Source of the DNA: Sphingobacterium allocomposti
GTDB lineage: Bacteria > Bacteroidota > Bacteroidia > Sphingobacteriales > Sphingobacteriaceae
Length of the DNA: 64,000 nt
Direction of reading: 5' to 3'
Assembly: GCF_008124885.1 (NCBI RefSeq)
Contig: NZ_VNHX01000010.1
Coordinates: forward strand, 1 to 64,000
Shown: positions 9,340 through 18,909 of the stretch, in pieces
Layout of the letters: every line of letters begins with the position of its first letter
Position numbering within the stretch: position 1 is the first letter of the stretch
Notes under the pieces: model-generated
What the model was told of the DNA's origin: nothing
The model's database searches: none
Seen by the model: only the letters and a program-made list of their open reading frames with translations
Translations under genes and position numbers: made by a program

Positions 9340-10287
9340 ATGAGAATTTTAGCAAACGATGGCATCGACCTTATGGGGAAAAAACTCTTGGAGGATGCTG
9401 GATTTGAAGTAGATACGACACATATTCCGCAAGATCAACTTGCAGAAAAGCTACAGAACTACGATGCCATTACCGTGCGTAGTGCCACGAAAGTGCGTCA
9501 AGCCCTGATTGATGCATGCCCGAATATTAAAGCGATCGGCAGAGGTGGGGTAGGCATGGATAACATTGATGTAGAATACGCACGATCAAAAGGGATTGCG
9601 GTTATCAACACACCTGCTGCATCTTCGTTGTCGGTAGCTGAGTTGGTATTTGCGCATCTGCTTAGCGGCGTACGCTTTTTATACGACTCCAACAGAAAGA
9701 TGCCGGTAGAAGGGAATACGAACTTTGCTGGTTTAAAAAAAGCTTATGCAAAGGGCGTTGAGCTGAAAGGAAAAACATTGGGCGTTATCGGGTTTGGGCG
9801 TATCGGACGGGAAACGGCAAAGGTAGCACTGGGAATGGGGATGGATGTGATTTACACCGACTTGTTTGAGGGACCTACGACGTTGCCGTTGATCTTTTCG
9901 GGCGGCATCGAAGTCGACCTGCCGGTGAAGCAGGTGTCTTTTGAAGAGGTATTAAAACAAGCAGATTTTTTAAGCTTACACGTGCCTTTCCTAGACAAGC
10001 CTGTGATCGGCAAAGAAGAGTTTGCACTTCTCAAAGACGGTGTGGGACTGGTCAACGCTTCCCGCGGCGGTGTTATCGACGAGCAGGAGCTTATCGCAGC
10101 GCTCGACAGCGGGAAAGTTTCTTTTGCTGCACTGGACGTGTTTGACAACGAGCCCACACCACGGGAAGAAATATTAAAACATCCCAAAATATCGTTGACT
10201 CCGCATATAGGTGCGGCTACAGACGAGGCGCAGGGACGGATCGGGGTAGAACTGGCTTTATTGCTTATTGATGCATTGAAGAAGTAG
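9340..10287 (+). CDS. serA: D-3-phosphoglycerate dehydrogenase (short form)
   Basis: It oxidises 3-phosphoglycerate to phosphohydroxypyruvate, the first serine step, feeding SerC just upstream. The NAD-binding loop is GVIGFGRIGRETA. The catalytic Arg, Glu and His lie in LVNASRGGVIDE, DVFDNEP and LTPHIGAATDEA. At 315 aa it lacks the C-terminal ACT domain of E. coli SerA, so serine feedback through ACT is not expected. Some related 2-hydroxyacid dehydrogenases are similar, but the serC linkage supports the call. Confidence 0.93.
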   Translation: MRILANDGIDLMGKKLLEDAGFEVDTTHIPQDQLAEKLQNYDAITVRSATKVRQALIDACPNIKAIGRGGVGMDNIDVEYARSKGIAVINTPAASSLSVAELVFAHLLSGVRFLYDSNRKMPVEGNTNFAGLKKAYAKGVELKGKTLGVIGFGRIGRETAKVALGMGMDVIYTDLFEGPTTLPLIFSGGIEVDLPVKQVSFEEVLKQADFLSLHVPFLDKPVIGKEEFALLKDGVGLVNASRGGVIDEQELIAALDSGKVSFAALDVFDNEPTPREEILKHPKISLTPHIGAATDEAQGRIGVELALLLIDALKK

Positions 10288-10292
10288 CCCTT

Positions 10293-10348
10293 CCGCATGA
10301 CTTTTTATGCGGCACGAAGGCATTAAGCGTTTGTGCCGCTTTTTTTTT
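10293..10348 (+). terminator. Terminator after serA, with an overlapping alternative hairpin
   Basis: GCGGCAC (10309-10315) pairs with GTGCCGC (10333-10339) and is followed by nine T, a typical intrinsic terminator. A second hairpin, CCGCAT (10293-10298) with ATGCGG (10307-10312), uses part of the same left arm, so the two structures exclude each other. Confidence 0.8.
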
Positions 10349-10478
10349 GAAAAGGGTCCGTTTTTAAAGAGGAAAGGCCTTAGTGGATCGCGATTCGTTG
10401 GAATCGTGAAAGTTTTGTTTAATAATATGCTCTAAATAATTACTTTTACACGTTTTTTAGAATAGTATACTTAGAATT

Positions 10479-11792
10479 ATGAAAATTTTAAAATTTGGCG
10501 GTACTTCTGTTGGCAGTGCCGAACGCATTAAAGGGTTGTTGGATATCGTCGATCCTTCTACGCGTCAGATCGTAGTTCTCTCGGCTGTGTCCGGTACGAC
10601 GAACGCATTAGTGGAAATCGGTCAAGCTTTTTTAACAGGAAAGAAAGAAGAGGCGGTCGAGCTCATTAAGCGTCATAAGGATAAGTATGAACTCTTGATC
10701 CGGGAACTGTTTACTTCTGAACAGGGACTGGCCAAGGGAAAAAATCTGATCGACTACCACTTTAATTATATAGCGTCTCTAGGTAACGAGATGTTTACGC
10801 CCGTGGAAGAGAAGATCGTGCTGGCGCAGGGGGAATTGCTATCAACGACGTTATTTCATTTTCACCTCGAGGAAATCGGTGTTCCCTCCATTTTACTGCC
10901 CGCGCTTGATTTCATGAAGATTGACGACGACAACGAACCTATTGTGGACTATATCGGTGAGAAGCTGTCCAACCTTCTAAGCTTATACCCTGATAACACG
11001 TTGTTTATTACACAAGGATACATTTGCAGAAACTCGTTTGGCGAGATTGATAACTTACGACGTGGTGGATCCGACTATACAGCGTCGTTGATTGGCGCGG
11101 CATTGCGGGCTGACGAGGTGCAGATCTGGACGGATATTGACGGCATGCACAATAACGACCCCCGCGTTGTGAAGAACACTAGTCCGATTGCGCACTTAAG
11201 TTTCGACGAAGCGGCGGAATTAGCTTATTTTGGAGCGAAGATCCTACATCCACAGAGCGTCTTCCCGGCCCAGAAGTACAATGTCCCTGTGCGCTTGCTG
11301 AATACGATGGACCCCGAAGCGACGGGCACATTGATTAGCAAAGAGGGAGGAAAGACGGGCCAAATAAGGGCTATCGCTGCGAAGGACGGCATCACCGCTA
11401 TCCATATACAGTCTTCCCGTATGTTGCTGGCGTACGGCTTCTTACGCAAGATTTTTGAGGTGTTCGAACGTTACAAAACACCGATTGATATGATAACCAC
11501 GTCAGAAGTAGCCGTGTCGCTAACCGTAGACGATACCAAAAACTTAGCAGACATCATCAAGGAGGTTCAGGATTTTGGCTCAGTGAAAGTGGACCACGAG
11601 CAGACCATCGTTTGTGTTGTCGGCGACTTTAGTGCGAATACGCACGGATATGCAGCACGCGTATTGGACGCTGTGAAACATTTGCCGTTGCGGATGGTAT
11701 CGTACGGCGGTTCCGACTATAACGTTTCAATATTGTTGGATACGGCGCATAAAACGGAGGCCCTTCGCTCATTACATAATCGATTATTTTAA
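10479..11792 (+). CDS. lysC: Aspartate kinase (monofunctional)
   Basis: It phosphorylates aspartate, the entry to lysine, threonine, methionine and diaminopimelate synthesis. The N-terminus MKILKFGGTSVGSAERIK is the kinase signature. RRGGSDYTASLIGAALRA and DIDGMHNNDPRVV complete the active site. Tandem ACT domains follow from about residue 300 (for example IDMITTSEVAVSLTVDD), so lysine feedback is likely. At 437 aa it is shorter than ThrA-type fusions and has no homoserine dehydrogenase domain. LysA follows 12 nt downstream, suggesting an operon dedicated to diaminopimelate and lysine. Confidence 0.95.
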   Translation: MKILKFGGTSVGSAERIKGLLDIVDPSTRQIVVLSAVSGTTNALVEIGQAFLTGKKEEAVELIKRHKDKYELLIRELFTSEQGLAKGKNLIDYHFNYIASLGNEMFTPVEEKIVLAQGELLSTTLFHFHLEEIGVPSILLPALDFMKIDDDNEPIVDYIGEKLSNLLSLYPDNTLFITQGYICRNSFGEIDNLRRGGSDYTASLIGAALRADEVQIWTDIDGMHNNDPRVVKNTSPIAHLSFDEAAELAYFGAKILHPQSVFPAQKYNVPVRLLNTMDPEATGTLISKEGGKTGQIRAIAAKDGITAIHIQSSRMLLAYGFLRKIFEVFERYKTPIDMITTSEVAVSLTVDDTKNLADIIKEVQDFGSVKVDHEQTIVCVVGDFSANTHGYAARVLDAVKHLPLRMVSYGGSDYNVSILLDTAHKTEALRSLHNRLF

Positions 11793-11804
11793 AGCCAGGA
11801 ATAT

Positions 11805-12965
11805 ATGCTGTTTAACAAGGATCAACAAGATAAACTGAGAGGGGTACAAACACCGTTTTATTACTATGATCTGAATTTATTAGATGCAACGCTCGAATCA
11901 GCTAAATCTGCAGCTGATAAAAGAGGATTTCATGTCCATTACGCGCTGAAGGCAAATTTTAACGATCGGCTACTGGAACGTATCCAGGCCAAAGGATTTG
12001 GAGCCGACTGCGTGAGCGGCAACGAAGTTCAGAAGGCCGTAGACACTGGGTTTCCGGCAGACAAGATTACATTTGCCGGCGTTGGCAAGTCTGACGTTGA
12101 AATAAAGACAGCGCTTCGCCATGGTATTTTTGCCTTCAATGTGGAATCGATTCAGGAGATGGAGGTCATTGATGAACTTGCAGGTGAACTGGGCGTGAGG
12201 GCCAATGTGTCGCTACGGATTAATCCTAACGTTGATGCGAACACGCACCATTATATTACCACAGGACTCGATGAAAATAAGTTTGGCGTGCCAACGTCGG
12301 AGTTGGAGCGCGCAGCATCTGTGATACGCGATTCGAAGAACGTCGATCTAATCGGGCTCCACTTTCACGTGGGCTCGCAGATTACAGATTTGAACGTGTT
12401 TAAGAGCCTTTGCGTAAAGGTAAACGAATGGAAAAGTTGGTTTGAGGAAAGGGGTACACTTATCCGGGTGCTTAACGTCGGTGGAGGACTGGGCGTCGAT
12501 TACCTCCATCCGGATGAACATGCTATTCCGGACTTTGAGGCGTATTTTGACATTTTTGACCGGTTTTTAGAGCGAGGGCCGCAACAGGAAGTGCATTTTG
12601 AACTTGGGCGTGCACTTGTCGCGCAGTCGGGATCGCTGATCAGTAAAGTGCTGTACACCAAAAGCGGCGTAAAGAAGCATTTTCTTATTTTAGATGCGGG
12701 GATGACAGAGCTGATGCGTCCCGCGTTGTATCAAGCCTACCATAAAATCGAACGTGTAACGCAAAGTGATAATAAAATCATTAACTACGATGTTGTTGGT
12801 CCGATTTGCGAGAGCTCCGACTGTTTCGGCAAAGAGGTGCCTCTTCCCGAATCAGCGAGGGGCGACCTAATTGCGGTTCGTACCGCAGGTGCGTACGGAG
12901 AGGTTATGGCCTCGCGGTATAACCTGCGTAATGAAATACGTTATATATATAGCGACTCTTTGTAA
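11805..12965 (+). CDS. lysA: Diaminopimelate decarboxylase
   Basis: A PLP-dependent alanine-racemase-fold enzyme that makes lysine from meso-diaminopimelate. The PLP lysine lies in VHYALKANFN. The Gly-rich phosphate loop is LNVGGGLGVDY. The dimer-contributed Cys is in GPICESSDCFGKEV, and the C-terminal GAYGEVMASRYNLR motif is present. Its 386 aa are typical. Cotranscribed with lysC; a GC-rich hairpin follows. Confidence 0.96.
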   Translation: MLFNKDQQDKLRGVQTPFYYYDLNLLDATLESAKSAADKRGFHVHYALKANFNDRLLERIQAKGFGADCVSGNEVQKAVDTGFPADKITFAGVGKSDVEIKTALRHGIFAFNVESIQEMEVIDELAGELGVRANVSLRINPNVDANTHHYITTGLDENKFGVPTSELERAASVIRDSKNVDLIGLHFHVGSQITDLNVFKSLCVKVNEWKSWFEERGTLIRVLNVGGGLGVDYLHPDEHAIPDFEAYFDIFDRFLERGPQQEVHFELGRALVAQSGSLISKVLYTKSGVKKHFLILDAGMTELMRPALYQAYHKIERVTQSDNKIINYDVVGPICESSDCFGKEVPLPESARGDLIAVRTAGAYGEVMASRYNLRNEIRYIYSDSL

Positions 12966-12970
12966 TATCT

Positions 12971-12995
12971 GCCTGGGCCGCTCTGCGGTCCAGGC
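12971..12995. terminator. Hairpin after lysA
   Basis: GCCTGGGCCGC and GCGGTCCAGGC form an 11-bp stem (one G-T pair) with a 3-nt loop, 5 nt after the lysA stop. No T-run follows, so it is a weaker terminator or an mRNA 3' end stabiliser. The remaining 186 bases to the convergent response regulator gene show nothing else I can name. Confidence 0.6.
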
Positions 12996-13181
12996 TTAAA
13001 ATCGTCATTGAAGTAGGAGCTACAACGGTGAAGCATACCACGATGCAAGGTTACGACGTTGATCGGATTTCGGCCTGTCATACTTCCTCGTTATTACCTT
13101 ATGTTTCCGTGTACGAAGATTAAGATACGCCAAGGACACGGAAAAGGAGAGAGCATATCCCCGGCGAGATGGTATCAGCCA

Positions 13182-13886
13182 CTAAGCGCTTCTAAAAATA
13201 AAGCCAGCTCCGTAGACGGTCTCTATGGAAAGCTTGGACGAATGTTTTAGCAACTTCCTTATCCTCGAAATAAAGACATCCAGACTTCTCCCCATAAAAT
13301 AGTCGTTTTCTCCCCATATGGTTAACAGTATTTCTTCCCGCCGCAACAGCTTTCCTTCATTCTTAGCCAAATAAAGTATTAGCTGCGTCTCCCGGGAGGT
13401 GAGATCGAACGAGCGGCCTGAAATGTACAATTTGTGTAATTCCGCGTCGAGCTCTATATCACCTATCCTTGCGATACTTATTGCTTTATCTGCGACAGCG
13501 GCCCGGTGAGAGACGCGCCTGCGCAGGATGTTTCTAATACGTAATACGAGTTCGTCAATGTCAAATGGCTTTGTGATGTAATCGTCAGCGCCGATGTGGA
13601 GGCCTTCTATCCGGTCGTTTTTCTCTCCTCTGGCCGTTAAGAAAAGAAAGGGCTGATCCGCATGCTGTTCCTTGATCCGCCTGGCCAACTCAAAACCATT
13701 GAAATCGGGCAACTGCACATCGATCAAAATCAGATCGAATGCTCCGGTCTTCGAGAAGCAGTCCAGCGCGTCGGTCGCCGTTCGGCGCCAGCTTACTTGA
13801 AATCCGACCATTTCGAGATATTGTGTAACAACGTTTCCCAAGTCGTTTTCGTCTTCGACATAGAGGAGGTGCTTATCTATTTCCAT
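13182..13886 (-). CDS. OmpR/PhoB-family response regulator
   Basis: The receiver domain (residues 1-120) has acidic residues EDEND near position 12, the phospho-acceptor Asp56 in LILIDVQLPD, and the conserved Lys in DDYITKPFD. A C-terminal winged-helix domain follows (DLTSRETQLILYLAKNEGKL, then RRKLLKHSSKLSIETVYGAGF-like ending). Length 234 aa. It lies 10 nt after the histidine kinase gene and so forms a classic two-component operon, similar in layout to RprXY of Bacteroides. Phased TTAACA repeats upstream of the operon are a plausible binding site. Confidence 0.93.
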   Translation of the reverse strand: MEIDKHLLYVEDENDLGNVVTQYLEMVGFQVSWRRTATDALDCFSKTGAFDLILIDVQLPDFNGFELARRIKEQHADQPFLFLTARGEKNDRIEGLHIGADDYITKPFDIDELVLRIRNILRRRVSHRAAVADKAISIARIGDIELDAELHKLYISGRSFDLTSRETQLILYLAKNEGKLLRREEILLTIWGENDYFMGRSLDVFISRIRKLLKHSSKLSIETVYGAGFIFRSA

Positions 13887-13896
13887 TGTTAATTGC

Positions 13897-15306
13897 TTAG
13901 TTTGTCTCGGAGGCTATCCAAATTGTAAAGGTGGTTCCTTGCTCTGCACTGCTACGGACTTCCACTCTCCACCCGTGGGCCTCGGCGACTTTTTGTACAT
14001 AAAATAACCCTAACCCAAGTCCCGGCATGTATCCCGACTCTTTTCCCCGATAGAATTTTTGGAAAACAGCCTGATATTGTTTTTCATCCAGCCCGATGCC
14101 GTTGTCGGCTATATGTATACCGATTTCGCCGTTCGTTTCTGTTATAGACACAGCTATCACTTTGTTGGCCGACCGGTTGTATTTGATCGCGTTGTCGAAA
14201 ATATTAAAAACGGCGGTTGTAAACAAGAACTTGTTGAGGCTGATTTCCAGTGCCGGCCGTCCCAGTTCGGACCGCATGCTTATTTGCACGTTATGCTCGA
14301 CGGCTAACCGGTAGTCGTCGATGGACTCGGTCATGAGATCGTAGATTGGATAACTTTCTTTCTGTATGTTATAGGTATTTAGCTCTGTTATGTTAAGTGC
14401 TTGTTTAACTAAATTTTGTAACCTTGTTGATTGCCTCGTGATGATCGATGACAACTCCGAGATCTTTTCGTCCCGTTGCATAAGCGCCATGTTCCCAATG
14501 CTTTTGCTGGCCACCGTAATTGTTGTGATCGGGGTATGGAATTCGTGTGTGATACTGTTTAGAAAGTCGGAGGTCATTTCCGCCATTTTTTTCTGCCGGA
14601 TCCAGTTTCGATAAGTGAGGTAGTAGATTGCCACGACGAGAAAAATAGCGATGAATGCTAATAATAGCGTTGGCGTCATTTGCCGCAGTATCTTCGTATA
14701 GCGGGAATCTGGGTCGTCGGCATGTAAGGCGAAGCCTATTTTATAAGAGTTAGCTTGCGGACTACTTACTGTTAAGCTCGTAATGAGGTTTTGCTTGTTT
14801 ATATCCTGCAACGTTCCGTCGACAACTAAATAAGGCTGATCGGCCGTAATGCGATACCGGCCCTGTAGCAAGTTGAGGTACTGCTTACCGTCCAAAGTCA
14901 TCTCGAGGCCCGTTAACAACAGGCGGTAGGAAAGGTTGGCGTCGAGATCGTTTTCCAGAATCAGTCTGCTGAAAATGGTGTCCATATTACTGTGGGTCCG
15001 TAAAGCACGAAGAATGGTATCGGTGAGGCGTTCGGCGAGAACGGCTGTCTGCTGCGCGTGTCCCTGATCCTGTAGCTGTCTGAAACGGTCGTATTGCGGC
15101 CGTATCAGCGAGTCGATAATCCGCTGTCCTCCCGGAAAGACTTTGTCGTTTAGCAGGAGCGCTCTATATGCGCTGTCGAGACTTTTGCGTTCTAAGACCT
15201 GGTACTGGTTATTCCGTAGCGCGAAAGTGTTATATATCAATAGATACTGTACGACCAAAAGCACGCCGAAGCTAACAATAGATATAGGGATGTGTTTTTT
15301 TTTCAT
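13897..15306 (-). CDS. Sensor histidine kinase
   Basis: This 469-aa membrane kinase has a transmembrane segment at about residues 8-28, a periplasmic sensor of about 180 residues with no recognised domain, and a second membrane segment at about 211-231. The phospho-acceptor His254 lies in NSITHEFHTPITTI. The ATPase domain shows the N box (FNIFDNAIKY), the G1 box (ADNGIGLD) and the G2 box (GLGLGLFYV). It pairs with the response regulator immediately downstream. Ligand unknown; the divergent mannosidase genes hint at glycan or envelope sensing, which is inference. Confidence 0.92.
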   Translation of the reverse strand: MKKKHIPISIVSFGVLLVVQYLLIYNTFALRNNQYQVLERKSLDSAYRALLLNDKVFPGGQRIIDSLIRPQYDRFRQLQDQGHAQQTAVLAERLTDTILRALRTHSNMDTIFSRLILENDLDANLSYRLLLTGLEMTLDGKQYLNLLQGRYRITADQPYLVVDGTLQDINKQNLITSLTVSSPQANSYKIGFALHADDPDSRYTKILRQMTPTLLLAFIAIFLVVAIYYLTYRNWIRQKKMAEMTSDFLNSITHEFHTPITTITVASKSIGNMALMQRDEKISELSSIITRQSTRLQNLVKQALNITELNTYNIQKESYPIYDLMTESIDDYRLAVEHNVQISMRSELGRPALEISLNKFLFTTAVFNIFDNAIKYNRSANKVIAVSITETNGEIGIHIADNGIGLDEKQYQAVFQKFYRGKESGYMPGLGLGLFYVQKVAEAHGWRVEVRSSAEQGTTFTIWIASETN

Positions 15307-15406
15307 ATTTCATAAACAGGCTAAAACAGGAGTCTTTACACCGGGCTATTAATTCTTCTTCGCAAATATCGGTGACTTTGAAGCATATTTTAGTTACAAT
15401 TTTTCC

Positions 15407-15450
15407 ATTAACATTCTGTTAACAATCTATTAGGAACTCATTAACAGCAT
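15407..15450. promoter_or_regulatory. Four 11-bp direct repeats: likely response-regulator binding site
   Basis: ATTAACA at 15407, GTTAACA at 15418, ATTAGGA (degenerate) at 15429 and ATTAACA at 15440 are spaced exactly 11 bp, a 7-bp unit plus 4-bp spacer. This is the geometry of PhoB/PhoP-type OmpR-family sites, and TTAACA is the unit reported for Bacillus PhoP. The array sits 101 bp upstream of the histidine kinase gene and about 210 bp upstream of the divergent mannosidase gene. The rest of the 356-base gap (15307-15662) holds no gene I can support. Confidence 0.6.
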
Positions 15451-15662
15451 AAATGGATACTTATACCTATCTTCATGCTGTCAAAGTTACGATTACCGTT
15501 TTTAACCATTTTCCTAAATGATATGTATGAATTAAAACGGTCGCGGACGAAGATACTTGCCATATAAGCGATACAACACAAGCGGCCGTCTTTCGGATTT
15601 AACGGATGCGCACTCATGACGCCGCGTAGTACGTCCCCGGGGATAATAAAAAGAATAAATAG

Positions 15663-18029
15663 ATGAAAAAAAATTGTTTAAAAACTTGGTTTATAGTGTT
15701 TGTCGGGCTTGGAGTTGCGTACTCCGGCCCGGTATTTTCTAAGTCGCCGGAAGATGGGACAAGGAAGAACAACGGGAGCGCCATTAAAGGAGCTGTATCG
15801 AACGTAACGGGCCCTGTGGATTATGTCAATCCGCTGATGGGCACGGATTCCAAAGTGTCGCTTTCCAACGGCAATACCTACCCAGCTATTGGTCTGCCCT
15901 GGGGGATGAACATGTGGACGCCCCAAACGGGTAAAAATGGAGACGGCTGGCAGTATACATACGGCGCAGATAAAATTCGGGGAATCAAACAGACGCATCA
16001 GCCATCGCCGTGGATGAACGACTATGGCCAGTTTTCGTTGATGCCCGTCAGCGGCCGGGGCGAGTTTAACCAGGAGAAGCGGGCCAGCTGGTTCTCCCAC
16101 AAATCGGAAGTCGCCAAACCTTACTATTACGGCGTGTACCTTGCCGACCACGATGTGACGGCCGAGGTTACGCCCACAGAACGGGCGGCAATGTTCCGGT
16201 TTACGTTTGGACAGTCTGACAGTAGCTTTGTTGTTTTAGATGCATTCGACAGGGGATCGGAGGTCGAGATTATTCCGGAGAAAAACATGATTATTGGCTA
16301 TTCGACGCGATACAGTAGGGGGAAACTACAGAATTTTAAAAATTACTTCGTCATTGTATTTGACAAGCCGTTCGAGACCTACGCCGTGTGGGAAGACGAA
16401 AGCAAACGGCAAGGCCAGAAGAAGGTTAACGGAAATCATAGCGGGGCCATCGTCAGTTTTAAGAATGTAGGGAAGGGCACCGGCGTGCAGGCCAGGGTAG
16501 CGTCGTCCTTTATAAGCCCTGCTCAGGCATTGACTAACCTCAAAGAGCTTAAGGAGCATACATTTGATGACATTGTTTCCCAAGGACGCGAACGATGGAA
16601 TGATGTGCTGGGAAGGATTACTATCGAAGGAGCAACAGACGAACAATACCGCACTTTTTATAGTACAATGTATAGGACCGTGTTTTTTCCGAATAAACTA
16701 TACGAGATCAACGAAAGCGGAGAGATCATGCATTACAGTCCGTACAACGGAAAGGTCCTGCCGGGGTATATGTTTGCCGGAACCGGCTTTTGGGATACAT
16801 TTAGAGCCTTGTACCCCCTGTTAAATCTGCTTTACCCTTCTATAAACAAAGAGATGCAAGAAGGATTACTCAACTGTTACAAGGAGGGGGGCTTCCTCCC
16901 AGAATGGAGCAGTCCTGGGTTTGCTGACATCATGGTGGGCAATAACTCTGCTTCCGTGGTTGCCGAAGCTTATCTGAAGGGGCTAAGAGGGTATGACATA
17001 GAGACGCTCTATGAGGCGCTTATACATGGAGCGAATAACGAAGGACCAATGACCGCCGTGGGCAGAAAGGGGGTCGCCTACTACAACGAGCTCGGCTATG
17101 TACCATATGACGTTGGAATCAACGAAAATGCCGCGCGTACTTTGGAATATGCTTACGATGATTTTGCGATATATCGGCTGGCAAAAGCGTTAAACAGGCC
17201 GCAGGCCGAAATCAAGCTATATGCCGACCGCTCTCAGAACTATAAGAAGTTATTCGATCCATCAACAAACCTCATGCGGGGCAAAAATAAAGACGGCCAG
17301 TTTCAGGCACCATTTAACCCGCTGAAGTGGGGCGACGCATTTACGGAGGGAAATAGCTGGCATTATTCCTGGTCCGTATTCCACGACGTTCAGGGTCTAA
17401 TTGATCTTATGGGAGGGGCCGACGTGTTTGTGGGAATGTTGGATTCCGTATTTAACCAGCCGCCCCATTTTGACGAAAGTTACTACGGCGGCGTTATACA
17501 TGAAATACGCGAAATGCAGATTGCCAATATGGGTCAATATGCGCATGGTAATCAACCGATACAGCATATGATCTATCTATACAACTACGCAGGACAGCCT
17601 TGGAAGGCTCAATATTGGGTGCGTGAAGTGCTTGATAGGATGTATAAGCCCACTCCTGACGGATACTGTGGCGACGAGGATAACGGACAGACTTCGGCAT
17701 GGTACGTCTTTTCAGCGTTAGGTTTTTATCCGGTCTGCCCCGCAATGGATCAATATGTCGTCGGGGCGCCGCTGTTTAAAAAGGCCGTTATTAAGCTTGA
17801 AAATGGTAAGACATTCACCATATCGGCAGCAAATAATCAGGCAGATAACCGCTATATACAGTCGGCAAAGCTCAATGGAAAATCGTTCGACCAAAATTGG
17901 CTCAGCCATAGTGCTATTATGGGGGGAGGGGAACTGAAATTTCAGATGTCTGATATCCCTAATAAAAATCGCGGTGTAGGGCAGCATGCAGCACCTTACT
18001 CATTTACACTGGACACAAATAAATTTTAA
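15663..18029 (+). CDS. GH92 family alpha-mannosidase
   Basis: GH92 enzymes are calcium-dependent, inverting exo-alpha-mannosidases that trim yeast mannan or host N-glycans. A signal peptide (residues 1-26) is followed by the N-terminal beta-sandwich, with NPLMGTDSKVSLSNGNTYPA and IGLPWGMNMWTPQTG. The (alpha/alpha)6 domain carries FWDTFRALYPL, TEGNSWHYSWSVFHD and GDEDNGQTSAWYVFSALGF. Length 788 aa. Unlike its paralogue it has HGNQPIQH where most members have HGNEPxHH, which may change the subsite near the leaving sugar. First gene of a run with a peptidase and a second GH92. Confidence 0.93.
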   Translation: MKKNCLKTWFIVFVGLGVAYSGPVFSKSPEDGTRKNNGSAIKGAVSNVTGPVDYVNPLMGTDSKVSLSNGNTYPAIGLPWGMNMWTPQTGKNGDGWQYTYGADKIRGIKQTHQPSPWMNDYGQFSLMPVSGRGEFNQEKRASWFSHKSEVAKPYYYGVYLADHDVTAEVTPTERAAMFRFTFGQSDSSFVVLDAFDRGSEVEIIPEKNMIIGYSTRYSRGKLQNFKNYFVIVFDKPFETYAVWEDESKRQGQKKVNGNHSGAIVSFKNVGKGTGVQARVASSFISPAQALTNLKELKEHTFDDIVSQGRERWNDVLGRITIEGATDEQYRTFYSTMYRTVFFPNKLYEINESGEIMHYSPYNGKVLPGYMFAGTGFWDTFRALYPLLNLLYPSINKEMQEGLLNCYKEGGFLPEWSSPGFADIMVGNNSASVVAEAYLKGLRGYDIETLYEALIHGANNEGPMTAVGRKGVAYYNELGYVPYDVGINENAARTLEYAYDDFAIYRLAKALNRPQAEIKLYADRSQNYKKLFDPSTNLMRGKNKDGQFQAPFNPLKWGDAFTEGNSWHYSWSVFHDVQGLIDLMGGADVFVGMLDSVFNQPPHFDESYYGGVIHEIREMQIANMGQYAHGNQPIQHMIYLYNYAGQPWKAQYWVREVLDRMYKPTPDGYCGDEDNGQTSAWYVFSALGFYPVCPAMDQYVVGAPLFKKAVIKLENGKTFTISAANNQADNRYIQSAKLNGKSFDQNWLSHSAIMGGGELKFQMSDIPNKNRGVGQHAAPYSFTLDTNKF

Positions 18030-18046
18030 AATAATAAAGAAAGATT

Positions 18047-18754
18047 ATGAAGAAGATCGTATTGTCTTTTGGGATACTCTTAGGAGTGCTGGTTGGTAAA
18101 GGGCAGGGGCAATGGAGCCGGCTAGACAAAGACCTGGAGGTTGCCGTATCAGTCGATACGTTAAAACAGGGAAAGTACAGCCTGATATTTATCGACAAAC
18201 AGCCAGACTTCGATAAAGGCGTAAAGGCAAAGTTGATTGAAACCTTTTTTGTTACTTATCCAAAACTGGCGAAATTGTATAATAAGGATGCCATTAAGCA
18301 GGTGGTCTTTGTGATGGATCCCGATTATACCGGTATCGCTGCTGCCGGCGGCGGAGTCATCCGCTTTAACCCGGAATGGTTTAAGAAAAATCCCGGTGAC
18401 ATCGATATCGTGACGCACGAAGGGATGCATTTAGTTCAGGCGTATCCTGGGGGATCTGGGCCGGGCTGGGTTACCGAAGGAATTGCAGACTACGTGCGGT
18501 ATGTCTATGGCGTGGACAACGAAGGGGCAAACTGGAAGCTGCCCGATCTAAAGCCGGACCACCATTACGAGAACGCATACCGTATCACTGCAAGATTCTT
18601 TTTCTGGATTGAGGAGAAGGTAAAAAAAGGGACGATTGCCAAGCTGGATAAGGCCATGAGAACAAAACAGTATAATGAGGCTTTCTGGTCCAAACAGACC
18701 GGGCACGGGTTGGAAGAATTGTGGGAGATGTATAAATCCAATCCCGCTATTTAA
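18047..18754 (+). CDS. Basic secretory protein family putative metallopeptidase
   Basis: The 235-aa protein matches the plant basic secretory protein (BSP, PF04450) family, thought to be zinc metallopeptidases. The probable zinc helix is THEGMHLVQAYPG, followed by GPGWVTEGIADYVRYVYG with a third ligand region. Signal peptide MKKIVLSFGILLGVLVGKGQG. Located 17 nt after the first GH92 gene, it is likely co-transcribed, and would act on glycoproteins in the periplasm or outside. A hairpin terminator follows. Confidence 0.85.
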   Translation: MKKIVLSFGILLGVLVGKGQGQWSRLDKDLEVAVSVDTLKQGKYSLIFIDKQPDFDKGVKAKLIETFFVTYPKLAKLYNKDAIKQVVFVMDPDYTGIAAAGGGVIRFNPEWFKKNPGDIDIVTHEGMHLVQAYPGGSGPGWVTEGIADYVRYVYGVDNEGANWKLPDLKPDHHYENAYRITARFFFWIEEKVKKGTIAKLDKAMRTKQYNEAFWSKQTGHGLEELWEMYKSNPAI

Positions 18755-18782
18755 AAGAAAATCGCTAAGTTAGCGTGAGAGC

Positions 18783-18815
18783 AGGACTAAACCGGGAATA
18801 CGTCGGTTTAGTCCT
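18783..18815 (+). terminator. Terminator after the BSP gene
   Basis: AGGACTAAACCG (18783-18794) and CGGTTTAGTCCT (18804-18815) form a perfect 12-bp stem with a 9-nt loop, followed by a T-rich stretch. It separates the BSP gene from the second GH92 gene. Confidence 0.8.
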
Positions 18816-18909
18816 TGTTGTTCATTTACTATGGGACGAAGATATAAATGGTGCGTACTGCACATCTATTTATAGGAAGCATTCACCAATCATTAAAAGA
18901 AGTAAATTA

